From Niveispirillum cyanobacteriorum (GTDB lineage Bacteria; Pseudomonadota; Alphaproteobacteria; Azospirillales; Azospirillaceae): a stretch of DNA of 64,000 nt. Made by a program: the position numbers and the translations under genes. This document shows, in pieces, positions 55,163 through 63,548 of the stretch. The notes below the pieces were generated by a model. The model was not told the origin of the DNA and made no database searches. It saw nothing but the letters and a program-made list of their open reading frames with translations. Each line of letters starts with the position of its first letter. The first letter of the stretch is position 1. The stretch is taken from NCBI RefSeq assembly GCF_002868735.1, contig NZ_CP025612.1, forward strand, positions 1,111,001 to 1,175,000, read 5' to 3'.

Positions 55163-55798
55163 ATGTCGGCGACCCCGCCAATCGACAGGGCGCGCACCGC
55201 GCTGCTGTTCGTTGATCCGTACAATGATTTCCTGGCTCCTGAAGGCAAGCTCTGGCCCATGGTCGCGTCCGTGGCCACGGAACTGGGCCTGCTGAATAAT
55301 CTGCGCAAGGTGGTGGCCGCCTCTCGCGGCGCTGGCCTGCCAGTCATCATCGTCCCGCATCACCGCTGGAAGGATGGTGATCTGGACGGCTGGGACCATC
55401 CCAACCCCTATCTGCTGGGCGGATATCAGCACAAGGTGTTTGAAACCGGTAGCTGGGGCGGGGACTGGTTTGTCGATTTCGCCCCCCAGCCGGGCGATCT
55501 GGTCGCCACCGAACATTGGGGTTCCAGCGGCTTTGCCAACACCAACCTGGATTTCCTGCTGAAGCAGAAGGGCATCAGCCGCGTAATCCTGATCGGGCTG
55601 ATCGCCAATACCTGCGTTGAAAGCACGGGCCGCTTCGCCGTGGAACTGGGTTACCACGTCACCCTGGTCCGTGACGCCACCGCCGCCGCCGGGCCCGAGG
55701 CTATGCATGCCGCGCACGACATCAACGGTCCCACCTATGCCCACGCCATCGTGACCACCGCCGAACTGCTGGCCGCCCTGGCCAGCCCGAAAATTTGA
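55163..55798 (+). CDS. Isochorismatase-family cysteine hydrolase
   Basis: 211 aa. Asp in ALLFVDPYNDFLAPEGK (D18), Cys in LIGLIANTCVESTGRFAVEL, plus GSWGGDWFVDFAPQPGDLV. Only distantly similar to the isochorismatase at 39992. Followed after 12 bp by an alpha/beta hydrolase, as is the first copy (in the same order), so the cargo block has two such pairs. Substrate unknown. Confidence 0.88.
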   Translation: MSATPPIDRARTALLFVDPYNDFLAPEGKLWPMVASVATELGLLNNLRKVVAASRGAGLPVIIVPHHRWKDGDLDGWDHPNPYLLGGYQHKVFETGSWGGDWFVDFAPQPGDLVATEHWGSSGFANTNLDFLLKQKGISRVILIGLIANTCVESTGRFAVELGYHVTLVRDATAAAGPEAMHAAHDINGPTYAHAIVTTAELLAALASPKI

Positions 55799-55810
55799 GG
55801 AGATCTGGAC

Positions 55811-56689
55811 ATGGACACGCTTTCCTTTAACCACACCGCCCTGACCGCGCCCAACCGTACTGTCGAGGTGGGGGGACGCCGGCTGGCCTATCGCCGCTTC
55901 GGACATGGCCCCAACCTCGTCCTCTGTGTCCGGTTCCGGGGCACGATGGATAGCTGGGACCCGCTGTTCCTCGACCTGCTGGCCCGCGACTTCACCGTGA
56001 ACGTTTTCGACTATTCGGGCCTGGGCCTGTCCACCGGCAAACCCAGCTATGTCAAGACGGACATGGCCCAGGATGTGGACGATCTGGTCACGGCGCTGGG
56101 TCTAGGCAAGGTGGCAATCGCCGGCTGGTCCATCGGGGGGATCGCTGCCCAGGTCTTCGCGGCCCTCCATCCGGAGAAGGTCAGCCACGTCCTGGCCATC
56201 GGCACCATGCCCCCCGGCCTGATGGTCAAGCCGTCTGCCCCTCTGTTCCTGCAAACCGCCTTCAAGCCCGAGAACGGGATCGAGGATCAGTACATCCTGT
56301 TCTTCGAGCCGGACAGCGCCCGATCCCGCGCGGCGGGCGACGCCTCTGTGGCGCGCATCGCATCGCGGTCCATGGTGGTGGACGCCATCACCCCGCCCGC
56401 CGTGATGATCCAGTCGGTGATCGAAAGCGCCGACCCGACCACGCCCTTTCCTGATCCCGATGGCAGGTATCAGGCCTTCTACCGCTCCACCGACATTCCC
56501 GTGCTGGCCCTGTCGGGCGATCATGACATCATGTTCCCGGTGGAGAACTGGTACGCCATGAACGACTTGTGGCCCACCCTGTTCGTGGTCACCTGGCCCG
56601 ACAGCGGCCACGGTCCCCAGCACCAGTATCCGGAACTGAGCGCCGACCTGATCGCCAGCTTCGTGAAGAACAACCCACGCCCGGTCTGA
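55811..56689 (+). CDS. Alpha/beta hydrolase
   Basis: 292 aa. Nucleophile elbow in AIAGWSIGGIAAQVFAALHP, an oxyanion region at VRFRGTMDSWDPLF, a DYSGLGLS strand-turn, and late acid/His in LSGDHDIMFPVENW and DSGHGPQHQYPEL. No signal sequence, so cytosolic, unlike the hydrolase at 40712. Preceded by GAGGAGA. Co-transcribed with the isochorismatase gene upstream. Confidence 0.88.
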   Translation: MDTLSFNHTALTAPNRTVEVGGRRLAYRRFGHGPNLVLCVRFRGTMDSWDPLFLDLLARDFTVNVFDYSGLGLSTGKPSYVKTDMAQDVDDLVTALGLGKVAIAGWSIGGIAAQVFAALHPEKVSHVLAIGTMPPGLMVKPSAPLFLQTAFKPENGIEDQYILFFEPDSARSRAAGDASVARIASRSMVVDAITPPAVMIQSVIESADPTTPFPDPDGRYQAFYRSTDIPVLALSGDHDIMFPVENWYAMNDLWPTLFVVTWPDSGHGPQHQYPELSADLIASFVKNNPRPV

Positions 56690-56759
56690 GTACCGCCGGC
56701 GGTCATTTTGTACCAGCGGCCAGAGATTTTGGCCGGCGGACTTATCCATGGAGGGGAAA

Positions 56760-57233
56760 ATGCTGCTCGGATTGTCGATTGAGGCTTTCACGCTTATGCA
56801 TGTCATCATCTCCCTGATCGGGATCGCCACGGGGCTGATCTGGCTGCTGGCCGCCGTTGGGGGCCGGTGGTTGGGCCCGATGAACGCGGTGTTCCTTGTC
56901 ACCACCATCGCCACCACCGTGACGGGTTTCATGTTCCCGATCACGGCCTTCTCGCCGGCCCTGGGGGTGGGCGGAGTGTCGCTGGCGGTACTGGCCGTGG
57001 CTGCGGCCGCCCATTTTCGCCGTTGGCCCGTGACCTACATCGTGACGGCAGCAATAGCGCTATACCTCAATTGCTTCGTGGCGGTGGTGCAGGCGTTCCT
57101 GAAAATAGGGCCATTGAACAGCCTTGCCCCGACTGGTAGCGAGCCTCCCTTCGCCCTTGTCCAAGGGGCGCTGTTTCTGGCGTTCGTGGCCATGGGTTGG
57201 CTTTCTGCCCGGCGGCGCCCCCTACCAGCTTGA
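56760..57233 (+). CDS. Four-helix membrane protein of unknown function
   Basis: 157 aa with four to five hydrophobic segments (for example AFTLMHVIISLIGIATGLIW and FLVTTIATTVTGFMFPI). ATG 56760 sits behind GGAGGGGAAA; an ATG 12 bp earlier is within that ribosome site. Not recognised beyond a general DUF2306-like look. Last gene of the cargo block; ICE backbone resumes at 57306. Confidence 0.72.
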   Translation: MLLGLSIEAFTLMHVIISLIGIATGLIWLLAAVGGRWLGPMNAVFLVTTIATTVTGFMFPITAFSPALGVGGVSLAVLAVAAAAHFRRWPVTYIVTAAIALYLNCFVAVVQAFLKIGPLNSLAPTGSEPPFALVQGALFLAFVAMGWLSARRRPLPA

Positions 57234-57305
57234 ATATTGCAGTTCGGACCCTACGAGATTCGATTCCGACCCCAATCACGGCAACTGGCGGGCTCTGACT
57301 GATCT

Positions 57306-58250
57306 TCATGCCCCCTCCCCGAAGCTCCAGACGGGAACGCCCATCTTGCGGGCCTTATCGGCGAGGTTCTGGGTGATGCCGGAGCCTGGAAAGGCGATGA
57401 GGCCGATGGGCAGAGTTTCCAGCATCTGGTCGTTGCGGCGGAAGGGTGCGGCCTTCTTGTTGCGGGCCCAGTCGGGCTTGTAGACGATCTGGGCAACGCG
57501 GCGGTTCTCGGCCCAGCAGGCGGCGATGCGTTCGGCACCCTTGGGGCTGCCGCCATGCAGCAGGACCATGTCGGGGTGCTTGGCATGGACCTTGTCCAGG
57601 GCCGCCCAGATACGGTCGACGTCGTTGCACTCCACCCCGCCGGTGAAGGCCACCTTGGGGCCAGGGGGCAGCAGCAGGTTGGTGTCGGCATGGCGGCGGG
57701 CGGCGATATGGTCGCGGCTGTCGATGATCGCCGCCGTCAGGGTGTGGTGGTTCAGTTGTGAGCCCTGGCGCGGGCGCCAGGTGGAGCCGGTCAGGGCCTC
57801 GTACATCTCGGCGGCGGCGTCGCGGAAGAACTCGAAGGCGTTGCGGCGTTCGATCAGGCCCAGCCCTTCGGCGGTCAGGCGTTCCAGTTCGACGGAACGG
57901 ATTTCCGAGCCGCCCTGTTCGGTCTGGCTGCGCTGCTGGGCTTGTTCGTTGGCGTCGAGGTCGCGCTCCAGGCTGCCGATGCGGCGGTGAAAGACATTGA
58001 CGCAGGCCCAAAGCAGGTCGTCCAGGTCATCCTCCAGCCGGGTGCCGGTCAGCAGCCCGGCCAGCGTCTCGAGGCAGGCACCGATCTCAGCCCTGGCCTG
58101 ATCGGCCTCTGGCAAAGGGCGCGGATCGGGCTCGTCCTGGAAGGGGCGATAGCCGTAGAGCTGCAATTCCCCCAGCAGATGGGCGGACGGAGCGGCCTCC
58201 GTAAGGCCGTCGGTAGCGTTGTATGGGGATGTTGTACGGCTGGTCAGCAT
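57306..58250 (-). CDS. DUF2493 (YspA/SLOG-type) protein
   Basis: 314 aa. The C-terminal domain (about 190-314) has KVAFTGGVECNDVDRIWAAL, MVLLHGGSPKGAERIAACWA and LIAFPGSGITQNLADKARKM, the nucleotide-ligand-binding SLOG fold of DUF2493. The N-terminal 170 residues are helical and charged. Found on many ICEs; function unknown, possibly signalling. ATG 58250 (MLTSRTTSPYNATDGL); frame upstream is shadow. Confidence 0.9.
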   Translation of the reverse strand: MLTSRTTSPYNATDGLTEAAPSAHLLGELQLYGYRPFQDEPDPRPLPEADQARAEIGACLETLAGLLTGTRLEDDLDDLLWACVNVFHRRIGSLERDLDANEQAQQRSQTEQGGSEIRSVELERLTAEGLGLIERRNAFEFFRDAAAEMYEALTGSTWRPRQGSQLNHHTLTAAIIDSRDHIAARRHADTNLLLPPGPKVAFTGGVECNDVDRIWAALDKVHAKHPDMVLLHGGSPKGAERIAACWAENRRVAQIVYKPDWARNKKAAPFRRNDQMLETLPIGLIAFPGSGITQNLADKARKMGVPVWSFGEGA

Positions 58251-58319
58251 GGCGGTCACCGGATTTGTGGGCCGCGCCGGTCGCGGCCTTCCGGGGGAGC
58301 GCCCGCCAGGGTTAAGCCC

Positions 58320-58381
58320 GGCCCCGCACCCCTTGCGGGCCGCAGCGCCAGCGGAGGACGGCCTCTGGCCGTTGCGGGGCC
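58320..58381 (-). promoter_or_regulatory. Hairpin-dense leader upstream of the DUF2493 gene
   Basis: GGCCCCGC (58320-58327) pairs perfectly with GCGGGGCC (58374-58381) around smaller stems such as GGACGGCC..GGCCGTT. Outside, GGCCGCG-N5-CGCGGCC at about 58270-58288 and GGAAGG..CCTTCC at about 58408-58422 add more hairpins. The 257-bp gap 58251-58507 holds nothing else I can identify. Confidence 0.5.
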
Positions 58382-58507
58382 AGGCGACCCTGGCAGATCC
58401 CCAACCTGGAAGGCTGCCTTCCTGCGGCCCACCCTTCACGGGTGACGGGACGATGCTGTGCGCTGGACAGGCCCAGTCCGGCTTCCGACGCTACGGAGGC
58501 GATTGGG

Positions 58508-59491
58508 TTACCTGCCCGGATGGAAGGCGGCTGCATCAGCCTCGGCCAGTTGCCGGATGATCCATTCCCGTAGCGCCATCAGGTCGCTGTTGAGATCGTC
58601 CAGCCGGGGCCGGAGAGGTAGGACCGTCAGCGCGGCGGCGTGGCCACGCGACGACGGACGGGCAAAAGCCCATTCCCCCGCCGGGTCGGCATCGCAGACG
58701 ACATAGAGCCGACGCAGCAAAGCCGGAAAAGTCCAGGCGGCGAGATGTGCTGCGGATAAGGCTGCAACGGCTGGCAGAAAGGGCAAGGCTTGGCGCAACG
58801 ACAGCACCGTCTCCAGCCCCTCTCCCGCCGCCATGACGGGTCCGGCAAAGCCAAAGCGCCCGGCATTGCCTAGCAGATGCCCCATCGCACGGCGGGGATC
58901 ATCCAGTGCGGCCTTATCCCCATCGGGGCCGAGCCAGGTCCGGTGCAGCCCCGTGACGTGACCGCCATCGTCGGTGACGGCGGCAATCAAGGCGGGCAGG
59001 CTGATGGTGCCGGATGGCTCCCAGCGGTGGCAGCGCGGATGAAACCGCAACGCCGGTTCCGGCTGGTGCAAGACAATGCCGCGCTTGGCCAGATAGCGTT
59101 CCGCCAGGGTGCCCGGCAAAGGCTTGCTGGCAGCAAATAGACGCTGGCAGGCCTCTGGCGAACCCGTGGGGGCCGCCGCAGCGGCCACCGTTCCGCAGAC
59201 CGGCAGCGGCAGGCGCAGAACCGCCTGTGCTTCAGCCATGGCGTCGCGGAAGGATAAGCCACGGTTCAGGGCGATCAGGTCGAGCAGGTCGCCATGTTCA
59301 CCGGTAGCGGCATCGGTCCAAGAACCAGAACGGGGGCCCGTCAGGCGGACATAAAGGCGACGCCCGCGATGGCCTTGCACATCACCAACCAGCCAATAGC
59401 GCCCCTGCCGCCGTCCATTGGGCAGAAACTGACGGCAGATGGCCTCAGCATCGCGGGCCAAGCGGCGGGACAGATCGCCAGCACTTTCCAT
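58508..59491 (-). CDS. Toprim-domain primase-like protein (DUF7146 type)
   Basis: 327 aa. N-terminal region with YWLVGDVQGHRGRRLYVRLT and GEHGDLLDLIALNRGLSF (zinc-less primase-like part); Toprim motifs VMAAGEGLETVLSL (E224/E226) and LYVVCDADPAGE (D267, D269). Members of this group are encoded on ICEs and plasmids and are thought to prime transferred DNA. ATG 59491 (MESAGDLSRRLARDAEAICR) has GGAGG upstream; longer frame rejected. Confidence 0.9.
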   Translation of the reverse strand: MESAGDLSRRLARDAEAICRQFLPNGRRQGRYWLVGDVQGHRGRRLYVRLTGPRSGSWTDAATGEHGDLLDLIALNRGLSFRDAMAEAQAVLRLPLPVCGTVAAAAAPTGSPEACQRLFAASKPLPGTLAERYLAKRGIVLHQPEPALRFHPRCHRWEPSGTISLPALIAAVTDDGGHVTGLHRTWLGPDGDKAALDDPRRAMGHLLGNAGRFGFAGPVMAAGEGLETVLSLRQALPFLPAVAALSAAHLAAWTFPALLRRLYVVCDADPAGEWAFARPSSRGHAAALTVLPLRPRLDDLNSDLMALREWIIRQLAEADAAAFHPGR

Positions 59492-59512
59492 GGGACACCT
59501 CCCCATAGGAAA

Positions 59513-59534
59513 GGCCCGGCACTGTGGCCGGGCC
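59513..59534 (-). terminator. Strong hairpin between parB and the Toprim gene
   Basis: GGCCCGGC-N6-GCCGGGCC, perfect 8-bp arms. On the minus strand it is followed by TTTCC, and it lies between the parB stop (59554) and the Toprim start. It could act as an attenuator or RNA stability element. Confidence 0.5.
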
Positions 59535-59553
59535 AAGGGTGAAGGATGTCTGG

Positions 59554-61590
59554 TTATTCCGCCGCGACGGGCAGGTTGGCATCGGCCTCCGCTGCGGTGT
59601 TGTCCGCCTGGGGAGTGATTTCCCCCTTGGTCCGCCCCTGCTTGCGCAGCAATTCCGGCAGCCAGCCCGTACCCGCCAGCAGCTCCTGCGCATGGGTGGC
59701 CATGTCGGGCTTCTTCAGATGTTCGATGCGCTGGGCGGTGTCGGTTCCATTGGCTTCCCGGACAGCCTCCAGGATGCGGGCCTTGGTGACGCGGCCCAGG
59801 AAGTTGTCCACGGTCGGCACCCAACCGGCGGCGGCCATATCCAGGTCCAGCACGCCGGCCAGCGTATCGGCATGGTTCAGGCGGCCATTGTGGCGGTTCA
59901 AGTTTTCATGCACGGCATTGACCGTGCCCGCCACGCAATGGGCGAACAGGGCCGCCCGGCTGTCGGCATCGAAACCCACCAGCACATCCCACAGCTCGGT
60001 GGCCCGCGCCGGCATCTGCTGCCGCCAGTTCTCATGCCGGTCCACGATGGCGGTGGCGGCGGCACAGTCGCGCAGGCTGGGTTCCTGGAGCACCGGCACC
60101 GTGCCACGAGCGCTGATTTCCAGGCAACTGGCATAGGAACCGGGATAGAAGGTCTCCAGGCACAGCACATGCAGCACCGACAGAAACGCCGTGTCCGGAT
60201 CCCGTGCCAACGCATCGCGCAGAGCCAGGGTGCGATGGGTGGTGAGTTCCATCACCAGCCGGTCGGACAGGGGCTTCATACCCTCATCCTCGGGTTCCGG
60301 CTCCTGGCTGACGCTGGTGCCGGTATAGGCGGCGTGGGCCGCAGCGGGCTGGGTGACATCGCATTCCGGTGTCGCGCCATCAGCGTCAGCAGGCACATCT
60401 TCCACCTGCGGTTCATCTTCGCGGCGAACGAAGCCGCGTTCCACCCTCAATTCCCCTTCGGCGGTCACACGGACATAGCAGCCAGCGCGCGCCATCTCGT
60501 CGGGCTCGAAACGCTCAGGCCGCTCCTCCAACTGGGCGATTTCAGCCGACAGGGCCGTCAGCCGCTGGTCGACCTCTTCGGGGATGTCCTCACCCGTGTC
60601 ATGCTCCTCGGCCAGCCGTTCATACTCGGCGGAAAGCTCGGCGTACCGCGCCTCCTCTTCCTCCGTCCGGGGAACGATCTCCGCCTTCAGGCGGCGCTGA
60701 CCTACGGTATGGCCATAGAGGAAATCGACATTCACCTCGACCCATTTCCAACCCTCCGCCATCACCCCCTCGGCGGCCTTGGCCAGTTTTTCCGTCACCA
60801 GCCGTTCCAGCAGCGGTACGTCGCCCAACCAACCGCCCTCGTCCGGCGTGAACAGGTCGCGCATCACCGGTCCACCGGCGGCGACATAGGCTTCCAGCCC
60901 GACAAAGCGGGCACGCTTGTCATAGGCCGGAATGCTGCTGGCCGTCAGGGCACGGCGGATGTGATAGGGCTCCTTCTGCCAGGGCTGGGTGAGGGATGCC
61001 CAGACCTGTTCCTGCCGCTCATGGCTGTCGCTGACGCTGAAGGCCATCAACATGTCGAGGTTCATGCCATCCTCGGCATAGATCTCCAGCAGCTTGGGCG
61101 AGACAGACGCCAGCCGCAGCCGCTGTTTCACCACCGCCGGGGTGACAAAGAAGCGGGCGGCGATGTCCTCTTCGCTGAGGCCCTTGTCCATCAGGGTCTG
61201 GAAGGCGCGGAACTGATCCAACGGGTGCAGCGCCACCCGTTGCAGGTTCTCCGCCAAACTGTCCTCCTCGCCCAGCCCCTCGGTGCGGATGATGCAGGGG
61301 ATGGGGGCGTTGCGGGCCAGGCGCTTCTGCTTGACCAGCAGTTCCAACGCCCGGTAGCGCCGCCCGCCGGTGGGCACCTCATACAGCCCAGTCTCCTGGC
61401 CTTCCCCGTCGACCTGCGCCCGGACGGAAAGGCTTTGCAGCAGGGTCCGGCGGGCAATATCCTCGGCCAGATCGGCGATGGACACGCCCGCCTTGACGCG
61501 ACGGACATTGGCCTGAGACAGGACCAGCTTGTTGAAGGGAATATCCTGGGACCGGCTCAGGATGATCTTGTCGGCAGTTTTGGTGGCCAT
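59554..61590 (-). CDS. parB: ParB-family partition/nuclease-like protein
   Basis: 678 aa, much larger than chromosomal ParB (about 300). ParB N-domain: GGRRYRALE (75-83) and ENLQR (114-118), followed by the helix-turn-helix part LSEEDIAARFFVTPAVVKQR. A long C-terminal extension (about 290-678), rich in Glu/Arg with coiled-coil character (EEEEARYAELSAEYERLAEE), is typical of the ICE-borne ParB-like proteins. Function in element stability is expected; no ParA gene is in the window. Confidence 0.92.
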   Translation of the reverse strand: MATKTADKIILSRSQDIPFNKLVLSQANVRRVKAGVSIADLAEDIARRTLLQSLSVRAQVDGEGQETGLYEVPTGGRRYRALELLVKQKRLARNAPIPCIIRTEGLGEEDSLAENLQRVALHPLDQFRAFQTLMDKGLSEEDIAARFFVTPAVVKQRLRLASVSPKLLEIYAEDGMNLDMLMAFSVSDSHERQEQVWASLTQPWQKEPYHIRRALTASSIPAYDKRARFVGLEAYVAAGGPVMRDLFTPDEGGWLGDVPLLERLVTEKLAKAAEGVMAEGWKWVEVNVDFLYGHTVGQRRLKAEIVPRTEEEEARYAELSAEYERLAEEHDTGEDIPEEVDQRLTALSAEIAQLEERPERFEPDEMARAGCYVRVTAEGELRVERGFVRREDEPQVEDVPADADGATPECDVTQPAAAHAAYTGTSVSQEPEPEDEGMKPLSDRLVMELTTHRTLALRDALARDPDTAFLSVLHVLCLETFYPGSYASCLEISARGTVPVLQEPSLRDCAAATAIVDRHENWRQQMPARATELWDVLVGFDADSRAALFAHCVAGTVNAVHENLNRHNGRLNHADTLAGVLDLDMAAAGWVPTVDNFLGRVTKARILEAVREANGTDTAQRIEHLKKPDMATHAQELLAGTGWLPELLRKQGRTKGEITPQADNTAAEADANLPVAAE

Positions 61591-61602
61591 GGGTTTTCTC
61601 CA

Positions 61603-61645
61603 TGACGGGCCTGTGGAAGCCTCTCTCCCACCCTGGCACCCGTCA
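61603..61645 (-). promoter_or_regulatory. TGACGGG/CCCGTCA leader stem before parB
   Basis: TGACGGG (61603-61609) and CCCGTCA (61639-61645) flank a variable loop directly upstream of the parB ribosome site (GGAGA on the minus strand). The DUF932 leader contains the same two 7-mers in the same position (62889-62928). Confidence 0.55.
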
Positions 61646-61679
61646 CGAACCCCCCAGCCTCCTCTGTCCCCGCCGCCGG

Positions 61680-62876
61680 TCAGGCAACCCGGTCCAGCAG
61701 CTTTTTGGCCCTGGCTTCCATATCCAACCGCGCGTCCTGGTGCGGCTTGTCGCGGGCCACCGCCGTGATGCCCTGGACAAAATCAAAGATGCTTTCCGGT
61801 TTGCGCCCCTCTTCTGCCATCACGGTTTCGATGATCTTGCCCGTCTCAGCCTTGGGAAAGCCGCGCTTGCGCAGGAACTCCTCGCGGTCATCATCGCTGC
61901 GGGCGACGATCTGTTCACGCGATGCCTTGATGCCGTTGATGAATGGCATGGGGGAGGAATTGGCAAAGCGCGTCAGAGCGGGTGCGGCCTCATGGGCAAA
62001 GCGGGACGCCGCATATTTGGAATGGCGGATGGTGATTTCCTGGAAATCCTCCACGCCCCAGAGGTTCCGGTTCTGACACACGGCCCGCAGATAGAAGCTG
62101 GCCATGCCCAGGGTCTTGGCCCCCACCTCGCTGTTCCAGCAATAGAAACCACGGAAATACAGGTCCGGCGACCCATCGGGCAGTCGCCCCGCCTCGATGG
62201 GGTTCAGGTCATCGACCAGGAACAGGAAGACGTCGCGGTCGCTGGCATAGAGCGTGGTCGTATCCCGCGTAATGTCCACGCGTGGATGATAGATGCCGGT
62301 CGACCAGTCCAGCACGCCGGGCACTTTCCAACGGGTGTCCCCGGTTCCATTGCCCGCAATGCGCTGTACCGCCTCGACCAGTTCATGATCAAAGATGCGG
62401 CCATAATCGGGGCCGGTAACGGCGCGCAACTCAACGCGACCGTCCTCAATCTCCAGGGTCTTGACCTGCTCGGCCCGATGCGAAGTCAGCCCATATTGCA
62501 GGTTGATCCCGGCAAGTGCTGCCGGAAGCTGCCGCAGATAGGCGGCGGGTGCCCCGACCAGTCCGGCCAACTGTCCGAAGCTCCAATGGGTGGGGGCGAC
62601 AGGACGCTCACCACCCGGCAGCATCAGCGACAGCCGTTCTGGCTCATCACGGTGCGCCTCCACCCTGATATCAGCACTGGTCAGCGTGCGCGTGCGGCTG
62701 CGATCTGTGCGGGTCTTGACCGACGTGTACAGGCCGGACAGGGACAGGAACCGCTCATCATCGGGTCGTGAGAACCATTCCGACGATACCCGGCTGTTGC
62801 GCTGGCCACGGTTCGCATCCACCCGGTAGCCGCGCGCGGCGTCACGGGGATTGTCGAGGATTTCCACCTGGGTCAT
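61680..62876 (-). CDS. DUF932 domain protein
   Basis: 398 aa. RVEAHRDEPERLSLMLPGGE, THWSFGQLAGLVGAPAAYLR, NLQYGLTSHRAEQVKTLE and YHPRVDITRDTTTLYASDR match DUF932, a family found next to ParB-like and antirestriction genes on plasmids and ICEs. Function unknown. ATG 62876 (MTQVEILDNPRD); the 15 codons upstream fall in the leader stem. Spaced 90 bp from parB. Confidence 0.9.
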   Translation of the reverse strand: MTQVEILDNPRDAARGYRVDANRGQRNSRVSSEWFSRPDDERFLSLSGLYTSVKTRTDRSRTRTLTSADIRVEAHRDEPERLSLMLPGGERPVAPTHWSFGQLAGLVGAPAAYLRQLPAALAGINLQYGLTSHRAEQVKTLEIEDGRVELRAVTGPDYGRIFDHELVEAVQRIAGNGTGDTRWKVPGVLDWSTGIYHPRVDITRDTTTLYASDRDVFLFLVDDLNPIEAGRLPDGSPDLYFRGFYCWNSEVGAKTLGMASFYLRAVCQNRNLWGVEDFQEITIRHSKYAASRFAHEAAPALTRFANSSPMPFINGIKASREQIVARSDDDREEFLRKRGFPKAETGKIIETVMAEEGRKPESIFDFVQGITAVARDKPHQDARLDMEARAKKLLDRVA

Positions 62877-62888
62877 GGCACATCTCCA

Positions 62889-62928
62889 TGACGGGTGCCG
62901 TAGGCAACTCCTCCAGCCCAACCCGTCA
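62889..62928 (-). promoter_or_regulatory. TGACGGG/CCCGTCA leader stem before the DUF932 gene
   Basis: TGACGGG (62889-62895) and CCCGTCA (62922-62928), followed on the coding strand by TGGAGA, as in the parB leader. Loop sequences differ between the two leaders (26 versus 29 nt), while the paired 7-mers and flanking GTCACGAA/TCTCCATGACGGG are conserved. Confidence 0.55.
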
Positions 62929-62960
62929 CGAAGGCCAAGGCCGCCTCTGACTTTACCGGC

Positions 62961-63449
62961 TCAGCGCGCACATTGATCCACCGGCGTCGGGGGCTCAAAC
63001 CCACCCCGCCACAGACCCACGGCGATAAAGCGGGGGGAGCTTTCCGAACCGCTGAAATCGGCGGTGCCATAACGGCAGGCCAGGGCCCAACCCGCCCAGA
63101 CCATACGCTCCGACAGATGTTTGCCACCGACATAGCAATCGGACAGGTCCGTCTTGCCCGACCGGGGGCGACAAAGGACCGGCGTGCCGGTGACCAGCTT
63201 GCGCAATCCCTCCACAGCCTGCTGACCACAGGGCCAAGTCTGCCCCTTTCGGTCCACACATTGCTGGTCGGCCAACGGCACGACGATCCCGGCCAGCCGG
63301 TGGCGAACACCGGCAATCTCGATCAGATCGGCTGCGATGACGGTCGCCGGTCCCTCCTGTTCCACCCGACCCTGGGACCAGTAGATGAAAACCCCGGTAC
63401 CGATACCCACCAGTACCAGAACGGGCACTGCGATTTTGAACAGCTTCAT
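62961..63449 (-). CDS. Membrane-anchored SNase-like (thermonuclease-family) protein
   Basis: 162 aa. N-terminal membrane helix (MKLFKIAVPVLVLVGIGTGV and on), then VIAADLIEIAGVRHRLAGIV, ADQQCVDRKGQTWPCGQQAV and LVWAGWALAC-like MVWAGWALACRYGTADF, the layout of the staphylococcal-nuclease-like family. The full set of catalytic residues is not obvious, so activity is uncertain. ATG 63449 (GAGGGC upstream). Faces outside the cytoplasm if anchored as predicted. Confidence 0.82.
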   Translation of the reverse strand: MKLFKIAVPVLVLVGIGTGVFIYWSQGRVEQEGPATVIAADLIEIAGVRHRLAGIVVPLADQQCVDRKGQTWPCGQQAVEGLRKLVTGTPVLCRPRSGKTDLSDCYVGGKHLSERMVWAGWALACRYGTADFSGSESSPRFIAVGLWRGGFEPPTPVDQCAR

Positions 63450-63479
63450 GGCAAAGCCCTCCGTCACATCATGGTTGCG

Positions 63480-63539
63480 GTCAAAGGGCGGGACCTTCTC
63501 CCGCCCAGACCCTGACACCCACGCCCGCCGCCCTTTGAC
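63480..63539 (-). promoter_or_regulatory. Two mutually exclusive hairpins between DUF2285 and nuclease genes
   Basis: Outer arms GTCAAAGGGCGG (63480-63491) and CCGCCCTTTGAC (63528-63539) are a perfect 12-bp stem. Inside, GGGCGGG (63486-63492) also pairs with CCCGCCC (63500-63506), sharing bases with the outer arm, so only one of the two can form at a time. Confidence 0.6.
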
Positions 63540-63548
63540 TCTGACCCC

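Noticed and set aside
59524..61605. Long plus-strand open frame (693 codons) opposite parB
   Set aside because: Antisense shadow of ParB with low-complexity composition and no ribosome site.
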